Made by a program: the position numbers and the translations under genes. Source: Rhizobium grahamii CCGE 502 (GTDB taxonomy: Bacteria > Pseudomonadota > Alphaproteobacteria > Rhizobiales > Rhizobiaceae). From it: 33,253 nt of DNA. Position 1 is the stretch's first letter; every line of letters begins with the position of its first letter. The DNA lies in assembly GCF_000298315.2 (NCBI RefSeq), contig NZ_AEYE02000026.1:1-33253 (forward strand), in the 5' to 3' direction. The notes beneath the pieces are model-generated. The model made no database searches. It was not told the DNA's origin and saw nothing but the letters and a program-made list of their open reading frames with translations. Below, piece by piece: positions 8,878 to 16,082 of the stretch.

Positions 8878-10137
8878 TCAAGCCTTTTCCGCAATGCGCA
8901 GCAGATGCGTCGCGCGCGTGTCTATGATGGCGCGGATGGCTTTGATGATATTGTGGGCGACGCCCGCCCCTTCGAGCTCCACGGCAAGCGCCTCGGCTTC
9001 CCCCTTGATCCTGCCGGCAAGCTCGGTCATGTCCTTCACCAGCAAACGCTGCGCGCCCTTCGTCTCAGGCACAAGCGTCAGCCAATGTTTCAACTGGATG
9101 GTGTCAGGGACCGCCCGCCCGCCAATCGCCATGGCTTGTTTCTTCGCGAGTTGCGGGTACGCCGCCGTGCAAACGACATCGTAGAGCGGCGCAAGGTCGG
9201 GAACCTTGCCGCGATAGAGCAAGGCGTAGTTTTTCCCGTGCGCGTCTGCATTGCCGACGAGATAGTGGAAAATAAGCGCACGGATGAAGGATAGCCGGTC
9301 TGCCGCCGGGCGGGCGGTGGCCCGGTCGATCAGGTCCAGCGACCGCTCTGTGCCCGGCCCCCCTTCCTCCTCGTACTTAAGTTCTGGTGGCACGCTCAGC
9401 GCCTGACAGAAATCCTCCTGATGAAGACGCGTGATGGTCCCGTCCTTGTGGGCGGCGCGGTCGTAGCGTTCCACGAGAAGGAACGGAATCCTTCCGCCGT
9501 AACGCATTTCGACGGCGGGTACAGGAAGCTTCAGGCGCGCCGCCAGCCGCAGGCAGAACAGTTCGTTCTCAACCGTGCCGTCGAGCGCCTGGATGAAAGG
9601 CTTGAGGATATGCGTAGTCGGGCGCCCACCTTTGGCGAGCCCGATGGCATCGCCCCCCACGCAGACAGCAATTTTGTCCTGCGCGCCGGCGAGCGAAAGG
9701 CGCACCCCTTCCTCCCCGCCGAGCAAGGGACGCTCGCGCAGCTTACCGAGGATTTCTTCAAGGCGGTGCTGGCTCAATATTTCTATGCCGTCCTCGTCTG
9801 AGGAGGGCGGCGCCTCGCCGGCTGGATAGAGCGACAAGGCACCGGCGCATTCACCGCCGATCACCTCCAGCAACCCGAAAGCGTTGCCCGCCGAGATTCC
9901 GAGCGCTCCCGCCAGACGCAGGCGCGCCCCTTCATCAGGCAGCAGCCCGGAGAAGAAGGGGCGAACAGCCCGATCCGTATAGGGGGCCTCCTGCAGTGGC
10001 ATCGAAAAAGAAAGGGCGCGCGGGTCCGGCCCCGTGAGATAGCCAAGGTCATAGGCAAAGCTCAAAGCTCCCGCCTCGTCCTGCATGAGCGAGCCCGCCT
10101 TCGTCTCGCCGAACCACACATCCAGCAGATGGACCAT
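8878..10137 (-). CDS. hipA: HipA-family Ser/Thr kinase toxin (module 2)
   Basis: This 419-residue classical HipA has every key position in register with the E. coli enzyme. The gly-rich loop LSLAGAQDK lies at 147-154 with candidate regulatory Ser148. The ATP lysine is K178 in HILKPF, the catalytic loop GNADAHGKN has D297, and D319 lies in LAPLYDV. The N-terminal subdomain (about 5-105) includes FSGLLPDEGARLRLA. The family phosphorylates aminoacyl-tRNA synthetases and induces persistence. I set the start at the ATG whose first base is the last base of the hipB stop (TGATG). The same frame stays open 77 codons further upstream, but only because it runs out of phase through hipB. It is convergent with HipA module 1 and only distantly similar to it. 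The toxin appears intact. Confidence 0.9.
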   Translation of the reverse strand: MVHLLDVWFGETKAGSLMQDEAGALSFAYDLGYLTGPDPRALSFSMPLQEAPYTDRAVRPFFSGLLPDEGARLRLAGALGISAGNAFGLLEVIGGECAGALSLYPAGEAPPSSDEDGIEILSQHRLEEILGKLRERPLLGGEEGVRLSLAGAQDKIAVCVGGDAIGLAKGGRPTTHILKPFIQALDGTVENELFCLRLAARLKLPVPAVEMRYGGRIPFLLVERYDRAAHKDGTITRLHQEDFCQALSVPPELKYEEEGGPGTERSLDLIDRATARPAADRLSFIRALIFHYLVGNADAHGKNYALLYRGKVPDLAPLYDVVCTAAYPQLAKKQAMAIGGRAVPDTIQLKHWLTLVPETKGAQRLLVKDMTELAGRIKGEAEALAVELEGAGVAHNIIKAIRAIIDTRATHLLRIAEKA

Positions 10138-10361
10138 CAGCTGCCCTCCTGCCGTCTGCCGACGGATACGGTCAGCCCAAGGGACGTCGCCACCTGAAGG
10201 GCACGGCCGATCTGGCAGCTTTCCTTTCCAGCCTCCAGCTCGCGCACGAAGCGCACGCCGACACCCGTCAGGCCCGCCAGCTGCTCCTGGGTCAGCTTCT
10301 GCGCCTTCCTCTCCGTGCGGATCAGAAGGCCGAAGCTCTTGCTGTCTCGGATCGTTTGCAT
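10137..10361 (-). CDS. hipB: HipB antitoxin, XRE-family HTH
   Basis: This compact 74-residue protein is almost entirely a Cro/CI helix-turn-helix: LTQEQLAGLTGVGVRFVREL with the helix pair at about residues 23-45. It is the usual size for HipB and should pair with the kinase translated immediately after it, with a one-base stop/start overlap. The upstream 120 bp carry three related operator-like sequences, consistent with autorepression by HipB dimers bound cooperatively, as in E. coli, where operators number several. It starts at ATG 10361. Confidence 0.87.
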   Translation of the reverse strand: MQTIRDSKSFGLLIRTERKAQKLTQEQLAGLTGVGVRFVRELEAGKESCQIGRALQVATSLGLTVSVGRRQEGS

Positions 10362-10378
10362 AAATCACCCCTATCGGG
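10362..10378 (+). repeat. HipB operator-like site 1
   Basis: AAATCACCCCTATCGGG matches most positions of AAATCRTCCCGAWCGGT, the consensus of the two sites further upstream. It starts one base before the hipB start codon on the opposite strand, so binding here could block translation initiation or early elongation. Confidence 0.45.
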
Positions 10379-10417
10379 CCGATTTTAGCAGCGTCCCTGT
10401 TAAAAAGCCAGAAAAAG

Positions 10418-10434
10418 AACCGATCGGGATGATT
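10418..10434 (-). repeat. HipB operator-like site 2
   Basis: On the minus strand this reads AAATCATCCCGATCGGT and contains the perfect palindrome CCGATCGG. It is the inverted counterpart of the site at 10462 and lies in the presumed promoter of the leftward hipBA operon. Confidence 0.55.
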
Positions 10435-10461
10435 TCGATAAGCTCCATTGACCAGCAGTCA

Positions 10462-10484
10462 AAATCGTCCCGAACGGTACGATT
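10462..10484 (+). repeat. HipB operator-like site 3, extended palindrome
   Basis: The 17-mer AAATCGTCCCGAACGGT matches site 2 on the opposite strand at 15 of 17 positions. It extends to a 22-bp imperfect palindrome at 10463-10484 with arms AATCGT and ACGATT, paired at 9 of 11 positions. It lies about 100 bp upstream of hipB. Confidence 0.55.
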
Positions 10485-10790
10485 GTACGTTGCCGCATCC
10501 GGCCAGCCATCATAGGCAAGCGTCACGACCGCACCGGCAATCGCCAGCGTCTCCGTAGGACCACGAAATCTGCCCCTGCTCAATCGCCTCAAGCGCGTCC
10601 TGGATCTCTTCGAGCCTTGCGAGGACGGCCTCGTCACCGTCTTCGGCCGCGCCGGAGTCGACAAGCGAGTCATATTCGTCAGCCAGCGCTGAAGCTCGTG
10701 CCTGCTGCTCCTCGGTCAGCTCAACAAGCTCCGGCTGTGCCCGCCGGAAGCCTGACAGCATGCTGTGGTCGAAATGCCGGCTACATCGCC
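10485..10790 (-). pseudogene. ParB/Spo0J-like partition protein fragment
   Basis: A minus-strand frame ending at 10510 reads SGFRRAQPELVELTEEQQAR followed by ALADEYDSLV, then an acidic helix and IQDALEAIEQGQ. This style is typical of the middle of plasmid ParB-family nuclease/partition proteins. Near 10565 the coherent reading moves to another frame, LAIAGAVVTLAYDGWPD, as in those proteins, and then fades about 10485. No start codon, N-terminal ParB box or C-terminus is present. This is a frameshifted internal fragment, consistent with plasmid ancestry or a recombined junction behind the hipBA2 promoter. The family call is moderate. Confidence 0.45.
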
Positions 10791-10845
10791 AGAATCAAAC
10801 TTCGAAGAAACTTCCGTAAGCCATTGAAAATGATTCATTCGAGTC

Positions 10846-10870
10846 GGAACGAATCTGCTCCGCAGGCTTT
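10846..10870 (+). promoter_or_regulatory. EcfG/RpoE2-type promoter of the Ku operon
   Basis: GGAAC at 10846-10850 is followed after 18 bases by TT (GGAAC-N16-CTTT), matching the RpoE2 pattern GGAAC-N18-TT, although the usual G before TT is missing. It lies 34 bp before the first Ku start. Stress-induced Ku genes under RpoE2 are known in Sinorhizobium meliloti, which supports the call. Confidence 0.55.
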
Positions 10871-10903
10871 GAGTGCCGACTGAGTGATTCGGGAACTAGC
10901 GTC

Positions 10904-11812
10904 ATGGCGAGTGGTATGCGAGCACAGTGGAAAGGCTTCCTGAAATTCGGTGAGGTGAGCTGCGGCGTCGCGCTCTACACCGCCGCGTCATCAAGCGAAC
11001 GCATTACCTTCAACACCATCAACAAGGCGTCCGGTAACCGCGTCAACCGCATCTTCATCGATAGCGAGACGGAGGTCCCCGTTCCCAAGGAGCAGCAGAC
11101 CAAAGGCTTCGAGATCGAGAACGGCCAGTACATCATCATCGATCCCGAGGAGGTCGCGGCGACGATCCCGCAAAGCAACAAGACACTGTCGATCGAAGCC
11201 TTCATCCCCTGCTCCGAGGTGGACGACGTCTATTTCGACAAGCCCTACTACCTGACCCCTGACAAGATGGGCGGAGACGCCTTCGTAGCCCTACGTGAAG
11301 GTATGAAGAAATCGAAGGTCGCGGCCATAGCGAGGGCGGTTCTCTTCCGGCGCATGCGGACGGTGCTCATACGCCCCCACGGCAGAGGTTTGATCGCGAC
11401 GACGATGAACTATGATTACGAGGTCAGGTCCTCGAAAAAGGCCTTCGAGGAAATGCCGAAGCTGAAGATCGAAGGCGAAATGCTCGATCTTGCCAAGCAC
11501 ATTATCAGCACTAAGAAAGGCGAGTTCGATCCGGCGACTTTTGAAGATCGCTATGAGGCCGCCCTCGCCGCTCTTGTGAAGGCGAAGATCGAAGGCAAGG
11601 CGCTCCCGAAGGCGAAGAAGGTCGAAGTATCGAAGCCGAGCGAGCTGCTGGACGCCTTGCGAGAGAGCGCGGGCTTGATGAAGGCTCCCGGCCATAACCC
11701 GAAACACACTGCGGCCAATGCCAACAATGGCGCCGCTCGGCAGCGCGCCGCGCGCGGGTCGACTGCGAAGCCTCCGTCCTCCAAGGCTACCACCCAGCGT
11801 AAGGCAAGTTGA
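10904..11812 (+). CDS. ku: Ku protein 1, NHEJ end-binding
   Basis: This 302-residue bacterial Ku homologue binds as a dimer to broken DNA ends and recruits ligase D for non-homologous end joining. The Ku core beta barrel covers about residues 10-200, with the family landmarks WKGFLKFGEVSCGVALY at the start and PYYLTPDK in the middle. A basic Lys/Ala/Ser-rich tail from about 240 is typical of bacterial Ku C-termini that contact DNA. The start at 10904 is preferred; a second ATG four codons on (10916) is possible. It is followed 11 bp downstream by a second Ku gene. No ligD lies in the window. The tandem arrangement resembles the plasmid Ku pair of S. meliloti, where the two proteins may heterodimerise; that comparison is from memory. 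Confidence 0.95.
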   Translation: MASGMRAQWKGFLKFGEVSCGVALYTAASSSERITFNTINKASGNRVNRIFIDSETEVPVPKEQQTKGFEIENGQYIIIDPEEVAATIPQSNKTLSIEAFIPCSEVDDVYFDKPYYLTPDKMGGDAFVALREGMKKSKVAAIARAVLFRRMRTVLIRPHGRGLIATTMNYDYEVRSSKKAFEEMPKLKIEGEMLDLAKHIISTKKGEFDPATFEDRYEAALAALVKAKIEGKALPKAKKVEVSKPSELLDALRESAGLMKAPGHNPKHTAANANNGAARQRAARGSTAKPPSSKATTQRKAS

Positions 11813-11823
11813 GGAGACAGGTA

Positions 11824-12636
11824 ATGGCACCCAATTACTACTGGAAAGGCTACCTCAAGCTCTCGCTGGTCACCTGCCCCGTCGCGATGACACCAGCCAC
11901 ATCGGAATCTCAAAAGGTCCGCTTCCACACCCTTAACAAGGAAACAGGTAACCGCGTGGTTTCGCAGTACATCGACTCGGTGACTGGCAAGCCGGTGAAG
12001 GATGAGAACGAGGCTAAGGCCTACGCGCGTGGCGAGGACAACTATATCATCTTGACCGACGACGATCTCGATCGCGTTGCGCTCGACACTGTGAAGACCA
12101 TCGACATCGATAAATTCGTTCCGACGGATTCGATCGAGTGGGTCTACCTCGAAAAGCCGCACTACCTCATGCCCGACGACGCAGTCGGGCATGAAGCTTT
12201 TGCGGTCATTCGCGATGCCATGAAGGCCGACAGCGTCGTGGGCGTCTCGAAGCTGGTCATGGGACGCCGCGAGCGCGCGGTCATTCTGGAGCCGCGTGAC
12301 GAAGGCATTGTCCTGTGGTCGCTCCGGTTTGGCGACGAGGTGCGGCCGGAAGAGCCATACTTCGAGGACATTGAGGACGACGCCGATCCCGACCTCGTTC
12401 CTCTGGTCCAAAAGCTGATCAAGCAGAAGTCTGCGCACTGGTCGCCGAATATGGTCAGCGACCCCATCCAGACAAGCCTGCTGAAGCTGATCGAGGAGAA
12501 GAAGAAGCTCCTGAAGCCGAAGAGGGCAGCCAAAGGGACACCCGCAGAAGCAGGAACGAAGTCAAACGTAGTCAATATCATGGACGCCCTTCGCAAGAGC
12601 GTCGAAGCCGATCTCAAGGGCAGGAAGGCTGGTTAA
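11824..12636 (+). CDS. ku: Ku protein 2, NHEJ end-binding
   Basis: This 270-residue second Ku has the same core (WKGYLKLSLVTCPVAM at the start, KPHYLMPDD in the middle, about residues 5-200). It has a shorter basic tail, KKKLLKPKRAAKG, then an MDALRKS motif near the end that resembles the C-terminal helix of Ku 1 (LLDALRES). The start at ATG 11824 follows GAGGAGACAG; an in-frame ATG at 11809 overlaps the first Ku gene and lacks a site. The eleven-base gap shows co-transcription with Ku 1. The two proteins are clearly diverged paralogues, suited to heterodimer formation. Function as for Ku 1. Confidence 0.95.
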   Translation: MAPNYYWKGYLKLSLVTCPVAMTPATSESQKVRFHTLNKETGNRVVSQYIDSVTGKPVKDENEAKAYARGEDNYIILTDDDLDRVALDTVKTIDIDKFVPTDSIEWVYLEKPHYLMPDDAVGHEAFAVIRDAMKADSVVGVSKLVMGRRERAVILEPRDEGIVLWSLRFGDEVRPEEPYFEDIEDDADPDLVPLVQKLIKQKSAHWSPNMVSDPIQTSLLKLIEEKKKLLKPKRAAKGTPAEAGTKSNVVNIMDALRKSVEADLKGRKAG

Positions 12637-12637
12637 G

Positions 12638-12901
12638 TTGCATCTTATTGATACCCGTATCATGCACGACCCTGATGGCTGGAAGATCGACTTCCTCGGA
12701 GATGACGGTGATGCGGTCACCGTCCGTGTGGCGGGTTGCGCCGACATCGATGCGAACCAGGCTGTCGAGCGTGCCCGGGCGGTCATGGTGCAATTGACTG
12801 CCTTCGGAACCCGTGGGGGTGGCCGGAGCGTGAACCAGTACGATGCCGCAAGCAACGGAAATTTCGACGACGATCAGCCGCTGCTGGACAGTCGGCACTG
12901 A
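12638..12901 (+). CDS. Small conserved-looking protein of the Ku operon
   Basis: This 87-residue soluble acidic protein has no signal or membrane segment and no recognised family. It starts one base after the second Ku stop, with TTG at 12638 in a coupled arrangement; an in-frame ATG at 12662 gives 79 residues and is the alternative. Features include a beta-rich N-terminus (MHDPDGWKIDFLGDDGDAVTV), a central helix with repeated Ala/Val, and an acidic tail. Tight coupling to the Ku pair suggests a role in or around end joining, but nothing in the sequence proves it. Confidence 0.65.
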   Translation: MHLIDTRIMHDPDGWKIDFLGDDGDAVTVRVAGCADIDANQAVERARAVMVQLTAFGTRGGGRSVNQYDAASNGNFDDDQPLLDSRH

Positions 12902-13236
12902 GACGTTTGTAGAAGGGACAACAAAAAAGGCCGGGGCGAAATCGCACCGACCTTCCTCATATCGCTATCTACCAGTGCCAGTACATCCGTGGTCAAAAGC
13001 TAAGCGACTACGACATTGCGAGCGGCAGATGCGTTCCAGCGCTCATCAGCAATGCCGATGAAGTTCTGATAGCAGGACTTTGTGTCCGAAACACGACAGC
13101 TTGCCGCCTAACGAAGTAATACTGCACTCGATGCCGCCGGCTCAGCACCACCGTTCGATCGGGCGAAGCATGCATCGGACGACGAAATTATCCGGAAATC
13201 AATAGAGGTTCGGTTTTTTGCTCAAGTGATGTTCGT
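12902..13236. other. Region without a confident gene, holds an sRNA candidate
   Basis: Apart from the leftward sRNA candidate listed below, this stretch holds only a short minus-strand open frame at about 13130-13007 that ends in RWNASAARNVVVA with no start codon. It could be the tail of a decayed gene whose 3' end carried the sRNA. Confidence 0.4.
12923..12998 (-). ncRNA. Candidate small RNA copy A with intrinsic terminator
   Basis: Reading leftward, a 26-nt element (12997 to 12972, beginning TTTGACCACGGATG) is followed by about 17 nt. Then comes a 12-bp hairpin with one wobble and one mismatch (12954-12927, loop of four) running straight into a T-tract (12928-12923). The same 26 nt, identical, recur 534 bp away, again followed by a terminator hairpin. 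This conserved-element-plus-terminator design is typical of bacterial small RNAs, so I call it a candidate. The 5' end is unknown. Confidence 0.45.
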
Positions 13237-13425
13237 TCAACGGCTGGTATGTTCCTGCGCGTCACGAGCGAGGCGCGCTTCTCGAAGACGCAGCGTCTTG
13301 GCCTGTCGAGCTTGCTCCTCAGTCTCGGGTTCCTGGACGGCCTGACCGCGCGCGGAGAACTGGGACTGGATGTCGTTGAAGGCGATTTCGGCCTGCTGCC
13401 TGGATTTGCTGTGGGTCTGGGTCAT
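13237..13425 (-). CDS. Small hypothetical helical protein
   Basis: This 62-residue protein is rich in Gln, Glu, Arg and Ala (MTQTHSKSRQQAEIAFNDIQ at the start), predicted helical and soluble, with no known domain. The ATG at 13425 is chosen because AAGGAG precedes it at good spacing; the longer open frame to 13548 runs through the terminator of the cold-shock gene. It lies downstream of cspA on the same strand. Function unknown. Confidence 0.6.
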   Translation of the reverse strand: MTQTHSKSRQQAEIAFNDIQSQFSARGQAVQEPETEEQARQAKTLRLREARLARDAQEHTSR

Positions 13426-13454
13426 GAAGACTCCTTGGGTCTGCGGCGACGCCG

Positions 13455-13531
13455 CATAAGAAAAAGGCCGGACGCACTGCCCGGCCCTTAGATCAACATG
13501 CTCTCCCAGTGCCAGTACATCCGTGGTCAAA
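13455..13531 (-). ncRNA. Candidate small RNA copy B / cspA 3' region with terminator
   Basis: The 26-nt element at 13531 to 13506 is identical to copy A. It starts 18 bp after the cspA stop and is followed by a GC-rich hairpin (GGCCGG, loop of nine, CCGGCC) and TTTTT at about 13488-13461. At minimum this is the cspA terminator. Because the element is shared with copy A while the terminators differ in sequence, it may also act as a 3'UTR-derived small RNA. Confidence 0.5.
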
Positions 13532-13548
13532 GGGAAAGCAGGTTTCAA

Positions 13549-13758
13549 TTATGCGGCCTGCAGATTGGTGGCCGACATCTTGCCCGACTTCATGTCGCGC
13601 TCAAGTTCGTAGCCGATCTTCTGGCCCTCGACGATTGCGCGCATTCCAGCGCGTTCGACAGCAGAGATGTGAACGAACGCGTCTTCGCCTCCGTTGTCAG
13701 GCTGAATGAAGCCGAAGCCCTTGGTGGAATTGAACCATTTTACTGTGCCTATGGTCAT
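13549..13758 (-). CDS. cspA: CspA-family cold-shock protein
   Basis: This 69-residue single OB-fold protein binds single-stranded RNA and DNA and acts as an RNA chaperone in the cytoplasm. RNP1 (KGFGFI) and RNP2 (DAFVHISAV) are intact at about residues 14-35. The start MTIGTVKWF at 13758 fits the family; the five upstream codons to 13773 do not, and AAAGGG precedes the chosen ATG. The leader is long (about 145 nt from the predicted promoter), as is common for cold-shock genes. Whether this paralogue is cold-inducible is not evident. Very typical sequence. Confidence 0.95.
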   Translation of the reverse strand: MTIGTVKWFNSTKGFGFIQPDNGGEDAFVHISAVERAGMRAIVEGQKIGYELERDMKSGKMSATNLQAA

Positions 13759-13908
13759 GATAAACCCTTTCAAAGCATAGAGTTAGAAACCCAGAAGCGA
13801 CGCTTCCCGGACGGTGATACGACTATTTTTGAAAGAGAAGATTCGAATAGAGCGCGGTGCCAATCGCGCGGTAGACAAAGCTCGGCAACCAAAAGATCGA
13901 TAAAACTG

Positions 13909-13936
13909 AAAATAGAGACAACTCCGCGAAAGTCAA
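13909..13936 (-). promoter_or_regulatory. Candidate cspA promoter
   Basis: On the minus strand TTGACT (13936-13931) and TATTTT (13914-13909) are 16 bp apart. This would give a 5' leader of about 145 nt before the cspA ATG, in line with the long leaders of cold-shock mRNAs. No other good match lies closer. Confidence 0.4.
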
Positions 13937-14142
13937 CCGATAGTTTTCGTTATACGGGGGCGGAGCGTACTTCGGAGGCATGAGTACGCATTCCTTCAGA
14001 CGTGGCGTCGCCCCCGTGACGAGGCAGGCGGGCAACGCACGCTACGTAACGCATGAGAATGTGCCTGACGGAAACTACACCGCATTAACTTCGTCACTCG
14101 CTTCTTGAGCACGGTTCTCCGTCGGTCATAGCCGCTCGCCGG

Positions 14143-15192
14143 TCATACTTTCGATTGGAGGCTCCGACCAATTCGATCGAGGGATGGCAGCTCGACTACG
14201 AGCAGCAAGCCATCCTCCCGCCAATCGCGCATGATCCGCCCGCCGAGCTGGTTCTCGAGTACGGCGCCGAGCAGAACCGTACCGAAGCCCTTCACTGAGG
14301 CTGCGCCGAACTTGTTGCCTCCTTTTTCATGCCATTCCAGGACAAGGCCCTCGCCTTCTCGACGCCAACCGATCGCAAGCCTTCCGTTTCCGCGGGACAG
14401 GGAGCCGTGGACGGCGGCGTTGGCGGCGAGCTCGTGTATCGCGAGGCCAATAGGCTGGACTGACGGGGCTGGCACCATGACCTCAGGCCCATCGATCTCA
14501 ACATTGTGCTCGCTGAAGACGCCAACCTGCAGCGTAACGATGTCGCGAAGCGAAGCCTGTTGCCATCCGTTTTCCGCGAGCAGCATATGCGTCCTGGATA
14601 ACGCCTGCACGCGCTGCTGGACCGAGGCCGCATAGACAGCCGCGTCGTCCGAACGACTGAGACGGACGATGCTGTCGACGATCGCCAGAACGTTCTTGGT
14701 CCTGTGGTCGACTTCGAGAAGCAGACGGTGTTCCGCCTCTTCCAGCGTCTGGATCTTCCGATATTCGGTGACGTCTATCTGCGACGCGAAATAGTATGCG
14801 AGGCTTCCGTCGTCGTCCCGGATGGGGCTGAGGTGAAGCTGGTTCCAGAAGGCGCTGCCATCCTTCCGGTAGTTCAAGATCTCAACCGTGCCCTCGCGCT
14901 CGTGCGAGATGATAGCCCGGATTTCTGCTATAGCCGTCGGCGACGTGGCTTCTCCCTGCAGCATGCGGCAGTTGCGGCCAAGCAGTTCTTCGGCGGGGTA
15001 GCCGGTGAGTTCGAGAAACGCGTCGTTTGCCAGCACCATCGGGTAGTCCGACTTGCGAGCGTCCGCAACGACGATTGGCATTCGGGTCCGTTGGAACGCG
15101 AATATCGCTAGTTCCTTGTGGTCGGCCATTCCTTGCCTGGATGCGGCGGCTGGGAGGTCGCCATGGATGTCTGACTTCTTGCCTTCGGACAC
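14143..15192 (-). CDS. LOV/PAS-HWE sensor histidine kinase
   Basis: This 349-residue cytoplasmic kinase has an N-terminal LOV-type PAS domain at about 30-150. It contains GRNCRMLQG with the flavin-adduct cysteine Cys75; the canonical motif has Phe where Met stands. The kinase half is HWE type: the phospho-acceptor His163 lies in EVDHRTKN, the N box is IHELAANAAVHG with Asn258, the family WxE signature is EWHEKGG (W287, E289), and the last glycine box is GFGTVLL. Such kinases sense blue light through flavin and, in rhizobia and Brucella, feed the general stress response. The start is GTG at 15192, preceded by AAGG. It is divergent from a single-domain response regulator 121 bp away, the natural candidate partner. 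The domain order matches short LOV-HK proteins. Confidence 0.92.
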   Translation of the reverse strand: MSEGKKSDIHGDLPAAASRQGMADHKELAIFAFQRTRMPIVVADARKSDYPMVLANDAFLELTGYPAEELLGRNCRMLQGEATSPTAIAEIRAIISHEREGTVEILNYRKDGSAFWNQLHLSPIRDDDGSLAYYFASQIDVTEYRKIQTLEEAEHRLLLEVDHRTKNVLAIVDSIVRLSRSDDAAVYAASVQQRVQALSRTHMLLAENGWQQASLRDIVTLQVGVFSEHNVEIDGPEVMVPAPSVQPIGLAIHELAANAAVHGSLSRGNGRLAIGWRREGEGLVLEWHEKGGNKFGAASVKGFGTVLLGAVLENQLGGRIMRDWREDGLLLVVELPSLDRIGRSLQSKV

Positions 15193-15313
15193 GCAGCACC
15201 TTTTCTAATTGTCGCTCACTCAAACGCCAATCCCGAAGGAATGGTTTCACTCGTTTGCATCCAGTCTCGAAACGTCACTTGCATGCCAGGAATGAGGGTC
15301 GTACGGTCCCGAC

Positions 15314-15670
15314 ATGGAAAAACTCGCGAACATCGGTCACGTGCTCGTCCTAGAAGACGAGCCCTTTATCTCGCTGGACATGGAGGAGATGTTGCGGGAG
15401 CTTGGTGCGGCATCTGTAACCGTATTCGATACAAGGTCGGACGGTTTGAATTGGCTGGCGTCGAACCGCCCGGATATTGCGATCGTCGATCCACGCTTGA
15501 ATGACGGAGTGTGCACGGACGTCGTCGAACTCCTCGCCTCGGCACAGGTGCCGTTCGTGGTGTATTCGGGCGCGGACGTGGACGAGCCAGTCTTTCGGAA
15601 GGGAGGGTGGCTAGGCAAGCCGACGATGCCGGAGACCCTTAGAGAGACAGTGGAACGCCTCCTGCCATAG
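15314..15670 (+). CDS. Single-domain response regulator (REC only)
   Basis: This 118-residue stand-alone receiver domain keeps the acidic pair (LEDE), the phospho-acceptor Asp in IVDPRLNDG, the switch Ser in VYSGAD and the conserved Lys in LGKP. There is no output domain, so it must act by protein contact or as a phosphate sink for a kinase. It is divergent from the LOV-HWE kinase with a 121-bp shared promoter region, suggesting they form a pair; HWE kinases often use such single-domain partners. The start at 15314 has only a weak ribosome binding site. Its 3' end abuts the LysR remnant. Confidence 0.85.
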   Translation: MEKLANIGHVLVLEDEPFISLDMEEMLRELGAASVTVFDTRSDGLNWLASNRPDIAIVDPRLNDGVCTDVVELLASAQVPFVVYSGADVDEPVFRKGGWLGKPTMPETLRETVERLLP

Positions 15671-15689
15671 TTCGTTGAACGTCCTAATT

Positions 15690-16050
15690 TGGGTATTCCC
15701 TATCGCGATCCAGTCGTTCAGAAGGCAGCAACGGTCCGGCTTGAATTCCCGTTCAACCATGCCCCCCGGAACGTAGGCGATACCGTACGCGTTCACCGCG
15801 GCGTCGATCGTCGCGTATGACGAATTGAGCGTAAGGCTGCTCCTCGACGCGAACGCGCAACTCCCTTCGCTCCTTTCTCGAACTCCCAGGCATACAGGCC
15901 GCCGGAGCGCGACTGGCGTGTTGATACAGGAATGACGGACGAGATCCTGTGGGGCTGCAGGAGGCGATTTTATAGACTGGGCGAGAGCCTGGACAACGAC
16001 ATGATCGCGGTCGGCTACCGCTACTCCAAAAGGGCCCATCCGACTTGGCC
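15690..16050 (-). pseudogene. LysR-family regulator remnant (effector domain)
   Basis: The minus strand encodes fragments of a LysR substrate-binding domain: VALAQS-type helix text near 16030, DLVRHSCINTPV, then after a frameshift RSGGLYAWEFEKGAK. A second shift returns to the first frame with LTLNSSYATIDAAVNAYGIA followed by YVPGGMVE and a decaying LLNDW. These are the ordered landmarks of LysR regulators of the type with an HxCINxR motif. The helix-turn-helix N-terminus is absent. At least two indels and the missing N-terminus show that it is dead. Confidence 0.6.
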
Positions 16051-16082
16051 GCCTCGACGACGGATCAAACCGCTGCTTCAAC

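Noticed and set aside
10138-10368. N-terminal extension of HipA module 2
   Set aside because: The 77 upstream codons are hipB read out of phase; the coupled ATG at 10137 aligns with the family start.
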